A stretch of DNA of 64,000 nucleotides. Source: Fen-1135 sp963705275 (GTDB lineage: Bacteria; Desulfobacterota; Syntrophia; Syntrophales; UBA2185). The notes below the pieces were generated by a model. It saw nothing but the letters and a program-made list of their open reading frames with translations. It ran no database searches and was not told the DNA's origin. Each line of letters begins with the position of its first letter. Positions within the stretch are counted from its first letter, which is position 1. The stretch is taken from NCBI GenBank assembly GCA_963705275.1, contig OY970063.1, forward strand, positions 1,550,001 to 1,614,000, written 5' to 3'. The position numbers and the translations under genes were made by a program. Positions 1 through 7,123 of this stretch are shown here, in pieces.

Positions 1-821
1 TCGTGGGCAACACCACCCGCCAGGGTGCCCAGGGCTTCCATCTTCTCCGCCCGCTGCAGACGCTCTTGCAACGTCTTGCGGTCCTCTTCGGCTTGCTTCC
101 GGTCCGTGGAGTCTTGTACGATGCCCCGGAAACCTGTCGGATGGCCCTCCGCATTCCTGATTAATGATATGGAAACTTCGACATCCCTGCGAGTGCCATC
201 CTTCCGGATAATCTGCCACTCAAAGTTCTTGACCGGTTTGCCGGTTTGGTAGACCTGGTTGAAAGTTTGATAAACCTTGCGGCTATTTTCCTCATCCGTA
301 TATTGACGGTTATTCATCCGCACCAGCTTTTCTCTCTCATGGCCCAAAATCTTGCGCATCGATTCGTTGAAGAAAGTAAGGTTGCCCTTGATATCCACTT
401 CATAATAGCCGTCTTCAATGTTTTCCATAATGGAGTGGTACTCTTCTTCACTTTCATGCAATGCCTCTTTCGTTTGATCAAGTGATTCTGTGGTCTTCTC
501 AAGTCTCTCTACCAAACGGTTAAAAGAAGATGATATTTCATTCAATTCCACTGCTTCCTGGCGAAGATTCAACGATAACTTTTCGCCGCCTTCCGTTGCT
601 TTTTTTAGGAAATCAGCAGTGGTGGAAACAGCATCAAAGACATAACGGACTAATATGATGCCAATAATAGCCAGCGCTATAATAAGAAAAAAGAGGACGA
701 AATGGGTTAGCGATAGGGTGACATTCTGCTCAAAAAAAATGTAACATAGAACCAAAGACGGCAAGATGAAAATACAGGAAATGATGATCATCAACCTGTG
801 CCTCAAGCTTTTTTCTTGCAT
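1..821 (-). CDS. PAS-domain sensor histidine kinase, truncated by window edge
   Basis: The reading frame starts at ATG 821-819 behind an AAGGAGGCGAT ribosome site and runs off the left edge without a stop. Two hydrophobic segments (about residues 11-30 and 38-60) are followed by a HAMP-like linker (about 60-105) and a PAS domain with a PAC-like tail (about 110-250; motifs EDGYYEVD and RGIVQDSTDRK). The last visible residues read ALGTLAGGVAHD, the H-box of a HisKA domain, with the phospho-accepting His near residue 273. The ATPase domain must lie outside the window. It should be a membrane-anchored two-component kinase; the signal and partner regulator are not visible. There is almost no periplasmic loop between the two helices, so sensing is probably intramembrane or cytoplasmic. 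Confidence 0.9.
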   Translation of the reverse strand, partial: MQEKSLRHRLMIIISCIFILPSLVLCYIFFEQNVTLSLTHFVLFFLIIALAIIGIILVRYVFDAVSTTADFLKKATEGGEKLSLNLRQEAVELNEISSSFNRLVERLEKTTESLDQTKEALHESEEEYHSIMENIEDGYYEVDIKGNLTFFNESMRKILGHEREKLVRMNNRQYTDEENSRKVYQTFNQVYQTGKPVKNFEWQIIRKDGTRRDVEVSISLIRNAEGHPTGFRGIVQDSTDRKQAEEDRKTLQERLQRAEKMEALGTLAGGVAH

Positions 822-1368
822 ATCGCCTCCTTGCTTGTTTTCACAAACCTACCTAACCCGGAAACATAAGAAGCTGCATCTCACTTAGCCAACTGACCAC
901 TCATAATGCCCTGAATGGTAAATGTTCCCGCAGGATACCATTAATGATGGCAAATAAATACCACATATTCTGAAAAATATTAATGACGTATCGAGGGGCG
1001 TAGGGTTCATACTTTCCCCTCTCTTGTCAGTAGATAATTACGACTTGAAATCCAAAAAGCCGATTCTTTACACGTCCTTTTGCTTCATTATTCAATTCGC
1101 TTTGATTTCTAAATTTTCTCCTGGCTCCTGAGATTGTCACACATCCATGCCATGAAAGATAAAGAAGATTTTCGTAGCGGATATTTAAGTATTCCCTGAT
1201 TGTCGGGGATTTGCATTCTGGCAAAAAAATATATACAATAATGTGATAAATTGTTCTTTAACATGAGGTATAATAGTGTTATATTAGTTTGAGAAGAAAA
1301 GTGGGTACAGGTAACGAATAAGTTTTATATTTCTTGCATTTAAACAAAATAATACAGGAGGTGAATAA
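822..1368. other. Intergenic region between divergent genes
   Basis: This 547-base A+T-rich stretch separates the leftward kinase from the rightward VWA-OmpA gene. A 65-codon frame on the minus strand (1027-1224) has no ribosome site or recognisable motif and I do not count it. The right end carries the probable promoter of the next gene. I see no tRNA or convincing terminator. Confidence 0.5.
1269..1274 (+). promoter_or_regulatory. Candidate -10 box (TATAAT)
   Basis: A perfect TATAAT lies about 95 bases upstream of the VWA-OmpA start. The -35 side is weak (TGATAA or TTGTTC at poor spacing), so the assignment rests mainly on the -10 hexamer and position. Confidence 0.4.
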
Positions 1369-2511
1369 ATGGTAAGAAAGATGCGGGTTTCAAGGTATTT
1401 GCTGGTATTCTCGATTTTGGCTTCCATGATCTTGATGGGGTGCGCTACCACACAGAAGGCAGGCCCTGTCGTCAAGGCGGGAGATCTCACCATGAAGATG
1501 AAATCGGGGAAGTATAGTCAGAATGCGAATAATTTCGATATTATTATAGATAAAACCGGATCGATGGGGAGCGACTATGCCGGGGTGCAGAAGTTTTTAA
1601 TTGAAAAGTCCCTCGTGAGTAAATTTAACAGTTACATTCCGGATGTGAGCCTCAACGGTGGATTGAGGACCCTGGGCCAGAACTACGCAGATTTTGACGT
1701 CACAAAATTGATGTATGGAATGACGAAGTACGATGCAGACAGCCTTGAAGGGGTAGTACAGAACTTGAGTACTCCTTACGGGGACAGCCCGCTCGAGGCG
1801 GCGATCATGGCGGCAGGCAATGACCTGAAAGGCCTGCAGGGCAGAAGCGCGCTTATCATATTCTCAGATGGAGTGGATATGGGCGACGCGTCGGTGAAGG
1901 CAGCAGCTAACGTTAAGAGCCAGTATGGTGATAAGCTATGCATCTATACCGTCTTGATAGGAAATGACAAGCAAGGAGCCAAGGTCCTTGACCAGATCGC
2001 GAAGGCCGGACAATGCGGAGTCTCTGCAAAGGGTGATGACCTTGCAGACGACTCAGCAATGAACAACTTTGTGGAAAGAATATTCCTGGCCGGTAAACAC
2101 GCCCAGAAGAAGGAAGTTATGAAGGAAGCGGCTGTCCAGAGAGAAGCACCGGCATCAAAGGAGGTTTCAATTGGGCTCTTGGTTGAGTTCGATACAGGGA
2201 TGGCCACCGTGAAGCCAAAATACAATAATGAAATAAAGAAGGTTGCCGACTTCATGAAGGAATATCCGGATGCGAATGCGGTGATTGAAGGGCATACCGA
2301 CAATGTAGGCAAAGAAGCAGCTAATATTAAGCTATCCCAGCGACGAGCCGATAGCATAAAGGCATACCTTGTGAAGAAGTTTGGCATTGACGGCTCCCGC
2401 ATAAAGACCATTGGCTACGGTCCAAATAGGCCTGTCGCAAGTAATGCAACAAAGGAAGGCAGGCAGAAGAATAGAAGGGTCAACGCAGTTTTCAGCAATA
2501 TGACGAAGTAA
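1369..2511 (+). CDS. VWA-domain lipoprotein with C-terminal OmpA peptidoglycan-binding domain
   Basis: The 380-residue protein begins with a lipoprotein signal whose lipobox ends in LMGC (Cys about residue 25). Residues about 50-230 form a von Willebrand A-like fold with a MIDAS-type DKTGSM motif and a later FSDGVDMGD strand. Residues about 265-375 are an OmpA/Pal-type domain (IEGHTDNVG, LSQRRADSIKAYL, GYGPNRPVA, NRRV) that binds diaminopimelate in peptidoglycan. It should be membrane-anchored by lipid and tethered to the wall, with the VWA domain free to bind a partner. The start is supported by GGAGGTGAATAA just upstream. It is monocistronic, with a terminator directly after it. The partner is unknown. 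Confidence 0.88.
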   Translation: MVRKMRVSRYLLVFSILASMILMGCATTQKAGPVVKAGDLTMKMKSGKYSQNANNFDIIIDKTGSMGSDYAGVQKFLIEKSLVSKFNSYIPDVSLNGGLRTLGQNYADFDVTKLMYGMTKYDADSLEGVVQNLSTPYGDSPLEAAIMAAGNDLKGLQGRSALIIFSDGVDMGDASVKAAANVKSQYGDKLCIYTVLIGNDKQGAKVLDQIAKAGQCGVSAKGDDLADDSAMNNFVERIFLAGKHAQKKEVMKEAAVQREAPASKEVSIGLLVEFDTGMATVKPKYNNEIKKVADFMKEYPDANAVIEGHTDNVGKEAANIKLSQRRADSIKAYLVKKFGIDGSRIKTIGYGPNRPVASNATKEGRQKNRRVNAVFSNMTK

Positions 2512-2537
2512 TATCTCTTCTTTGATACCTTAAATAT

Positions 2538-2586
2538 AGAAGGCCTCTCAATATCTGCAAGACCTGAGCGAGAGGCCTTCTGTTTT
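2538..2586 (+). terminator. Rho-independent terminator after the VWA-OmpA gene
   Basis: The 12-base arms AGAAGGCCTCTC (2538-2549) and GAGAGGCCTTCT (2570-2581) are perfectly complementary and are followed by GTTTTT. Confidence 0.85.
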
Positions 2587-2654
2587 TGAAAAATGTATTA
2601 TTGACAAGGGCCGCAGGAGATAATTTTTCCCAACGGCCAGAAAGGAGAATCTGC

Positions 2655-3107
2655 ATGTTTAAGGAGTTCAAAGAGTTTGCGATGCGTGGTAATGTAGTCG
2701 ATATGGCCGTCGGCATTATCATTGGTGCTGCTTTTGGAACAATAGTAAAATCTTTGGTTGATGATATTATTATGCCGCCCATTGGACTTCTCCTGGGCAG
2801 TGTTGATTTCTCTAACATTTTCATGGTCATAAAATCAGGGAAGATAGCAGCCCCCTATGCTACTCTCGCTGATGCAAAGGCTGCCGGTGCAGTAACCATG
2901 AATCTCGGTGTATTCTGCAATACGGTCATAAGCTTTCTCATTGTTGCATTTGCTGTATTTCTCATCATTAAGCAGATCAACGCACTGAAAAGAAAAGAGG
3001 CAGCGAAACCGGCTATACCTACGGCTAAGGAATGTCTGTATTGCTTATCGACCATTCCTATAAAGGCTACTCGCTGTCCCCATTGCACGTCTGAGTTGAA
3101 GGCATGA
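2655..3107 (+). CDS. mscL: Large-conductance mechanosensitive channel MscL with C-terminal zinc ribbon
   Basis: This 150-residue protein is MscL, the channel that opens under membrane tension to release solutes during osmotic downshock. It has the amphipathic N-terminus (FKEFKEFAMRGNVVDMAVG), TM1 with the gating-pore stretch GIIIGAAFG, a periplasmic loop, and TM2 (about residues 75-100). The C-terminal bundle is followed by a short zinc-ribbon tail of the CxxC-x10-CxxC kind (CLYC, CPHC). I chose ATG 2655 because AAAGGAG lies 7 bases upstream and the MscL N-terminus begins there; an in-frame upstream start at 2586 lies in the terminator tail. The zinc-ribbon tail is absent from E. coli MscL. 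Confidence 0.95.
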   Translation: MFKEFKEFAMRGNVVDMAVGIIIGAAFGTIVKSLVDDIIMPPIGLLLGSVDFSNIFMVIKSGKIAAPYATLADAKAAGAVTMNLGVFCNTVISFLIVAFAVFLIIKQINALKRKEAAKPAIPTAKECLYCLSTIPIKATRCPHCTSELKA

Positions 3108-3178
3108 ATACTTAAAATATGAGCAGGGCTGACATTTGGAGAAGTTAGAAAAATAAATCCAGTCAAAATATGAAAATA

Positions 3179-3210
3179 GAAGGCAGAGTCAAGCGGCTCT
3201 GCCTTTTTTT
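3179..3210 (+). terminator. Rho-independent terminator after mscL
   Basis: AGGCAGAG (3181-3188) pairs with CTCTGCCT (3197-3204) and a run of seven or more T follows. Confidence 0.85.
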
Positions 3211-3503
3211 GTTTTGGCCATAACTAATGGATGAAATTCTATGTGGATAACCTGAATCACACAAACGACTTTACAAAAATAAAGGAATCATTTGGAGGCG
3301 AATAGAAAAAGACTTTCAAGGATTCCACTCATTTCTTTTCCATTTTCTATTATTAAGAGACTCGATGTCGGCTGTAAGAAGAATCAATAAATGTTTAAAA
3401 TAGCATGGTTTTGGGAGATTCCTTATAATGGTATGGCATTCATATAAGATTATAGTATAGTATATGCTAATACATTATGTTAATTAACTAAAAATAAAAT
3501 TCT
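3211..3503. other. A+T-rich intergenic region
   Basis: No gene, RNA or repeat that I can support lies between the mscL terminator and the promoter of the ribbon-helix-helix gene. The sequence becomes strongly A+T-rich towards its right end. Confidence 0.5.
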
Positions 3504-3532
3504 TGACAATAATATAGAAGTAATGTTAATAG
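3504..3532 (+). promoter_or_regulatory. Sigma-70 type promoter for the ribbon-helix-helix gene
   Basis: TTGACA (3504-3509), a 17-base spacer and TTAATA (3527-3532) lie just upstream of the small gene at 3561. The -35 is consensus and the -10 is weaker. Confidence 0.6.
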
Positions 3533-3560
3533 TTTATCAAAATAAAAAAATGAGGGCTCT

Positions 3561-3743
3561 ATGGGGAATATTACGTCGTCTTTTGAGTTGCCGGAAGACT
3601 TAAAAAAGAGACTGATAGAATGTGCACGAATAAGCGGACGTAAGCAGACTATTATTGTTAGAGCAGCTTTGCATCACTTTATTACCTCAGACTTGGAGAA
3701 CCAAGAATCTTTGATTAAGAAATATTTACAATGCGAGAAGTAA
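3561..3743 (+). CDS. Small ribbon-helix-helix (CopG/Arc-like) DNA-binding protein
   Basis: The 60-residue protein has a beta strand (SSFELPEDLKKRL) followed by two helices with the turn SGRKQ and the segment IVRAALHHFI. This is the CopG-type ribbon-helix-helix pattern of antitoxins and small repressors. No toxin gene is adjacent: the next gene, 94 bases downstream, encodes a PilZ protein. So it is either an orphan antitoxin-like regulator or a free-standing repressor. The start follows GAGGG by 7 bases. The local DNA is A+T-rich compared with the flanks, which may mean acquisition. Confidence 0.7.
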   Translation: MGNITSSFELPEDLKKRLIECARISGRKQTIIVRAALHHFITSDLENQESLIKKYLQCEK

Positions 3744-3837
3744 GAGTGTAAGCGTTCTTCGGTTTCATGACAGTTAGTGTTGATGGTGTTATCCTTTCAT
3801 ATCCAATTAGCTGATATAATATGGAGGGTATTGAAAA

Positions 3838-4350
3838 ATGAGAGAAAAGGTGAGGCTCAATAAAGTACAGGAGGGACAATTACAGGATTTACAAACCAAC
3901 TGCAATCATTGTGTCCTTAAGAAAGAGGAGCGTTGCCCGTATCTTGAGAGGATAGTGAATTGTCATCTATTTAATGATCTAAAAGGTCGAGATATATTTG
4001 ATGGTTTCAAGGAGGATAAACGTCAGTATCCCAGGATAATTACTTCTATCCCGGCTTTCATTAGCAACGGTAGTTCAGGAAAAGAAAAATTACGTATCGG
4101 CTCAATAATAGATATTTCGCTTGGTGGTTTGGGAATTTCAATTCCCAGAGGGATGAAATATAAGGTATTGACCGGTCCTCAAACGACTGAATTTGAAATT
4201 ATTACTAAGTTGCCGGATGGGAATAGACCTATACATTTAAAGTGTAAACCACAGCGAGTGGTTCATTCCAGGGATACAATCCATGTCGGGGCATCTATTG
4301 TTGATGCCGATTTTCGCAGCTATAAAGCTTTCAAGAACTACCTGATGTGA
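3838..4350 (+). CDS. PilZ-domain protein with N-terminal cysteine cluster
   Basis: The C-terminal part (about residues 60-170) is a PilZ domain, which binds cyclic di-GMP. It shows an RxxxR-type element (KRQYPR) and, about 33 residues later, DISLGGLGIS matching the D/NxSxxG motif. The first 45 residues hold four cysteines as CNHC, CPYL and CHLF, which could bind a metal. GGAGGG lies 8-9 bases before ATG 3838. No flagellar, pilus or cellulose gene is nearby, so the effector target cannot be inferred. It may be cotranscribed with the ribbon-helix-helix gene. Confidence 0.82.
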   Translation: MREKVRLNKVQEGQLQDLQTNCNHCVLKKEERCPYLERIVNCHLFNDLKGRDIFDGFKEDKRQYPRIITSIPAFISNGSSGKEKLRIGSIIDISLGGLGISIPRGMKYKVLTGPQTTEFEIITKLPDGNRPIHLKCKPQRVVHSRDTIHVGASIVDADFRSYKAFKNYLM

Positions 4351-4491
4351 CCATTCTACACGACAATATTCATTTAGGGGAATGATAAGAGACGCAGATT
4401 TTACGGTTATGCATTTCCCGTAGGATCGTAGAATTGGCAGGGCCGGGAAACTATTCAGACATCATTGCATTGAATGTGCGTTGCTAACTAA

Positions 4492-4527
4492 CAAAAAAGA
4501 AGAGGAGAGCCTTTGGGGGCTCCCCCC
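4492..4527 (-). terminator. Terminator of the outer-membrane barrel gene
   Basis: On the minus strand GGGGAGCC and GGCTCTCC form a stem with one mismatch around a CCCAAA loop, followed by TCTTCTTTTTT. It lies just beyond the stop of the gene ending at 4555. Confidence 0.75.
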
Positions 4528-4554
4528 TTTCAAATGAATTCAAATCGTGCCCTT

Positions 4555-5175
4555 TTAGAAGTGATAATTGATGCCAAGTAAAACCATGTGGTTTGTGCTT
4601 GTAATGTCTAACTTGTCAGAACTAACATCAGTATATTTGGCACGGAAATACCGATAAGCAAGATCGGCTGACCAGTTTTGCGTTATTTCGAAATTCAGCC
4701 CGGCCAATATCTGCCATCCGAAGCCATTTCCAGATTCATCTACTGAACCGACTCCAAATTCTGTTCCGCTAAACTTAGCCCATGACCAGCCAATGCCGAT
4801 TCCCGCATAGGGGTGGATCATCCCCTCCGGATACCTCACCAATAGGTTGGCCATCACATTGTGTGCGCTGCCATCGCCGTTGACTCCCACTTGATCTACG
4901 TCCTGCTTTGCCAGATAGAAATACTCCAACTCGGTGGCCAACCACTTGACCTGGGGAAAAATGTAACCCACTTTGGCCCCAATGGCCCAACTGTTCTTGA
5001 GCTTGACGTCTTCTGATCCACCATCTTCTAACTTCAGGTCACTGGGCATGACATAACCCCCGAAGACACCAACGTAAAACGGTCCAGCCTGTGCCGCCGG
5101 CGCTGTAGACGCGGAGGCAAAAAGAAGAAATGTTGCTAAACAAAATACAAGAAAGGCACTATAAATTCTTTTCAC
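4555..5175 (-). CDS. Outer-membrane beta-barrel protein (OmpA/OmpW-like porin fold)
   Basis: The protein has a Sec signal peptide with probable cleavage after AQA (about residue 30). About 175 residues of alternating amphipathic strands follow (FYVGVFGGYV, WAIGAKVGYIF, ATELEYFYLA, WSADLAYRYFRAKY), ending in LLGINYHF. The terminal aromatic residue and strand are the usual signal for BAM-dependent insertion. The length suits an 8-stranded barrel. I chose GTG 5175 because AAAGGAGGAG lies 5 bases upstream; the longer frame from 5196 would place that site inside the gene. Function is probably structural, or narrow transport or adhesion. The substrate is not identifiable. Confidence 0.8.
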   Translation of the reverse strand: MKRIYSAFLVFCLATFLLFASASTAPAAQAGPFYVGVFGGYVMPSDLKLEDGGSEDVKLKNSWAIGAKVGYIFPQVKWLATELEYFYLAKQDVDQVGVNGDGSAHNVMANLLVRYPEGMIHPYAGIGIGWSWAKFSGTEFGVGSVDESGNGFGWQILAGLNFEITQNWSADLAYRYFRAKYTDVSSDKLDITSTNHMVLLGINYHF

Positions 5176-5360
5176 TGCGACTCCTCCTTTCATCAATAGT
5201 TGTTAACAAGTTAATAATAGGAACTAACTCATGCGCGTTAAAATTGTGATGATGGGGTTTACTAAGTCCTACCAATTTTTACAGTGAATTTGGAGAAAAA
5301 GTCAAGCATGAATTCGAGATAAGGAATTTTATAGCAAAATAACGAAATTTGCGAATAAAA

Positions 5361-5458
5361 TGGCGGAAGTGCATGGGAATCGAACCCACCTGGGACGGTT
5401 CTAGCGCCCCACACTGGATTTGAAGTCCAGGAGGCCCACCAGTGACCTTGGCACTTCC
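5361..5458 (-). tRNA. selC: tRNA-Sec (anticodon TCA)
   Basis: The minus strand folds as a selenocysteine tRNA. It has an 8-bp acceptor stem GGAAGTGC/GCACTTCC, an anticodon arm CTGGACTTCAAATCCAG presenting UCA, a long variable arm, a GGTTCGATTCC T-loop, and an encoded GCCA end (TGG at 5361-5363). At 98 nt it has the expected oversize length, and the anticodon arm is identical to that of E. coli selC. It decodes UGA as selenocysteine with SelB and a SECIS element. It begins only 6 nt after the moeA stop codon on the same strand, so it is probably processed from the moeA transcript. No selA, selB or selD lies in the window. Confidence 0.95.
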
Positions 5459-5464
5459 GCACGG

Positions 5465-6706
5465 TTACGGATACTGAGGCTTCAGCGTATGTTCGAGAGA
5501 GCCGTCAAGCAACTGAACGGTTACCTCTTCACCCTTTTTCACAGAGGTTGAATTCTCCGGCAGGATGATCAACCCATTTGCCCTGACCATTGACTTCAAG
5601 ATGCCGGAACCCTGATCTCCTGTAGACGTTACAGTAAATTTGCCGCTCTTACATTCAACACGGGCTCTGATAAAATGCTTCGCACCTTCCCTTTTTGTAA
5701 TGTCTTCGCGGACTGTAGCCCTGACAGTCCTCCTGAATAAATTCTTATGGCCCATCATCTTAAGAATTGACGGTCTGACAAACTGCTCAAAGGCGATCAT
5801 CGATGATACGGGATTGCCGGGAAGTCCGAAAAGAGGCACACCGCCCATGGAGCCGAAGGCAAGAGGTCTTCCCGGTCTCATGGCAACCCGCCAGAACTGC
5901 ATCTTGTTCCCCACTTCCTTCATGACATCCTTGACGAGATCGTAATCACCCACCGATACACCGCCCGATGACACGATAATGTCGGCCCTCAGTGCGGCTT
6001 TGAACTTTGTAACCAGTTCCTCTCTTGTATCTTTCGCTATACCTATCTGAAGAGGCATACCTCCACAGTCAATAATCTGGGCGGCGAGGGAATAACTGTT
6101 GCTGCTCACTATCTGCCACGGGTTTGGGTTTTCATCAATATCAACAAGTTCATCTCCTGTAGCCACGACGGCAACAACGGCCCTCTGATATGCACTTATA
6201 AAGGAACGGCCCAGTGACGCCAGCATTCCTATTTCTGCCGGCCTGATGATATCGCCCCGGGAAATGACGAGTTCCCCATCTCTGACATCTTCGCCTGCGA
6301 GCCTGATATCCTGACCATCTTCAGCCTGTGCGAATATCTTGACTCTCCGCCCATGCTTCGCCGTGTCTTCCACTCTCACAACGGCATCGGCGCCATCCGG
6401 AATAGGAGCGCCGGTCATGATCCTGGACGACTCGCCTTTACCGACAGCCTTTCGAGGAATACTCCCGGCAGGCAAATTTTCGATGACATTTAGAACTATG
6501 GGATTTTCCCTCGAAGCGCCCCGGGTATCTTTCCAGCGTAAGGCATATCCATCCATAGCCGAGTTATCCCTGGGCGGAATGTTTCTATTCGCGTATATAT
6601 CCTCGCCGATTACTCTTCCCAGAGAATCCAGGATGTTAACCTTCTCCTGCCCTAAAGGATCGATTACTTCCAGAATCTGCTTCAATGCGTTTTCAACACT
6701 GATCAT
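5465..6706 (-). CDS. moeA: Molybdopterin molybdotransferase MoeA
   Basis: This 413-residue protein inserts molybdate (or tungstate) into adenylylated molybdopterin, the last step of Moco synthesis. It shows the N-terminal family motif PPRDNSAMDGYA, the linker EDTAKHGR, the MogA-like central domain (VVATGDEL, SSGGVSVGDYDLV) and the C-terminal domain with FGLPGNPVSSMIAFEQFVRP. Length is normal. In this kind of anaerobe Moco is mainly needed for formate dehydrogenases, which are often selenoproteins. That fits the tRNA-Sec gene placed 6 nt behind its stop. It is divergent from mfd. Confidence 0.95.
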   Translation of the reverse strand: MISVENALKQILEVIDPLGQEKVNILDSLGRVIGEDIYANRNIPPRDNSAMDGYALRWKDTRGASRENPIVLNVIENLPAGSIPRKAVGKGESSRIMTGAPIPDGADAVVRVEDTAKHGRRVKIFAQAEDGQDIRLAGEDVRDGELVISRGDIIRPAEIGMLASLGRSFISAYQRAVVAVVATGDELVDIDENPNPWQIVSSNSYSLAAQIIDCGGMPLQIGIAKDTREELVTKFKAALRADIIVSSGGVSVGDYDLVKDVMKEVGNKMQFWRVAMRPGRPLAFGSMGGVPLFGLPGNPVSSMIAFEQFVRPSILKMMGHKNLFRRTVRATVREDITKREGAKHFIRARVECKSGKFTVTSTGDQGSGILKSMVRANGLIILPENSTSVKKGEEVTVQLLDGSLEHTLKPQYP

Positions 6707-7123
6707 TGTCTTACATCAAGAATCATCACATAAATGGAGAGCGAGCCCAAACCCAAGTCTCGACGAACACAAAGGATGTGGGCACGTGCATTCCTTCAAT
6801 TATTCAACGGCTTATAATATTTCTCCCTTCCGTCGAAATGACAGAGGGGAGATTTTTAAACCACTCATTACATTGCAGTCTATTAAAGTAGCTATCCCAA
6901 AATGCCCTCCCTTGTCAATAAATAAGGTTATCATATTTGTCCTTGAATAAAACATGTGTATGATATAGGTGAGTTTTCTTGGCCTCTGGAAGCTGCAAAA
7001 GGGAGCCTGGATGCCACCCTCAGGATGCTTGCTATCTGGCAACCGGGTGCATATGATATGCATATAAATTTAGATCTTGCAGTTTTGCCCTCTGCCGAGA
7101 TGGGATCGTAGAGCTTTGTATAC
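6707..7123. other. Divergent moeA/mfd intergenic region
   Basis: The 417 bases hold the promoters of both divergent genes, a 15-bp perfect palindrome (listed separately) and, near 6828-6850, a CCTTCCGTCGAAATGACA stretch of the kind often dispersed in such genomes. I could not fit a Moco riboswitch fold and do not claim one. Confidence 0.5.
7048..7062. promoter_or_regulatory. 15-bp perfect palindrome, candidate operator
   Basis: TGCATAT-G-ATATGCA is perfectly symmetric around one base. It lies 62 bp upstream of the mfd start in the divergent moeA/mfd intergenic region. The regulator is unknown. Confidence 0.4.

Noticed and set aside
1027..1224. 65-codon frame on the minus strand in the left intergenic region
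   Set aside because: There is no ribosome site, no recognisable motif and poor codon pattern.
3561..4350. Toxin-antitoxin pair
   Set aside because: The first gene is antitoxin-like, but its neighbour is a PilZ protein, not a toxin.
6961..7062. Possible Moco riboswitch upstream of moeA
   Set aside because: Several GC-rich segments occur, but I could not build the conserved fold, so I list only the palindrome.
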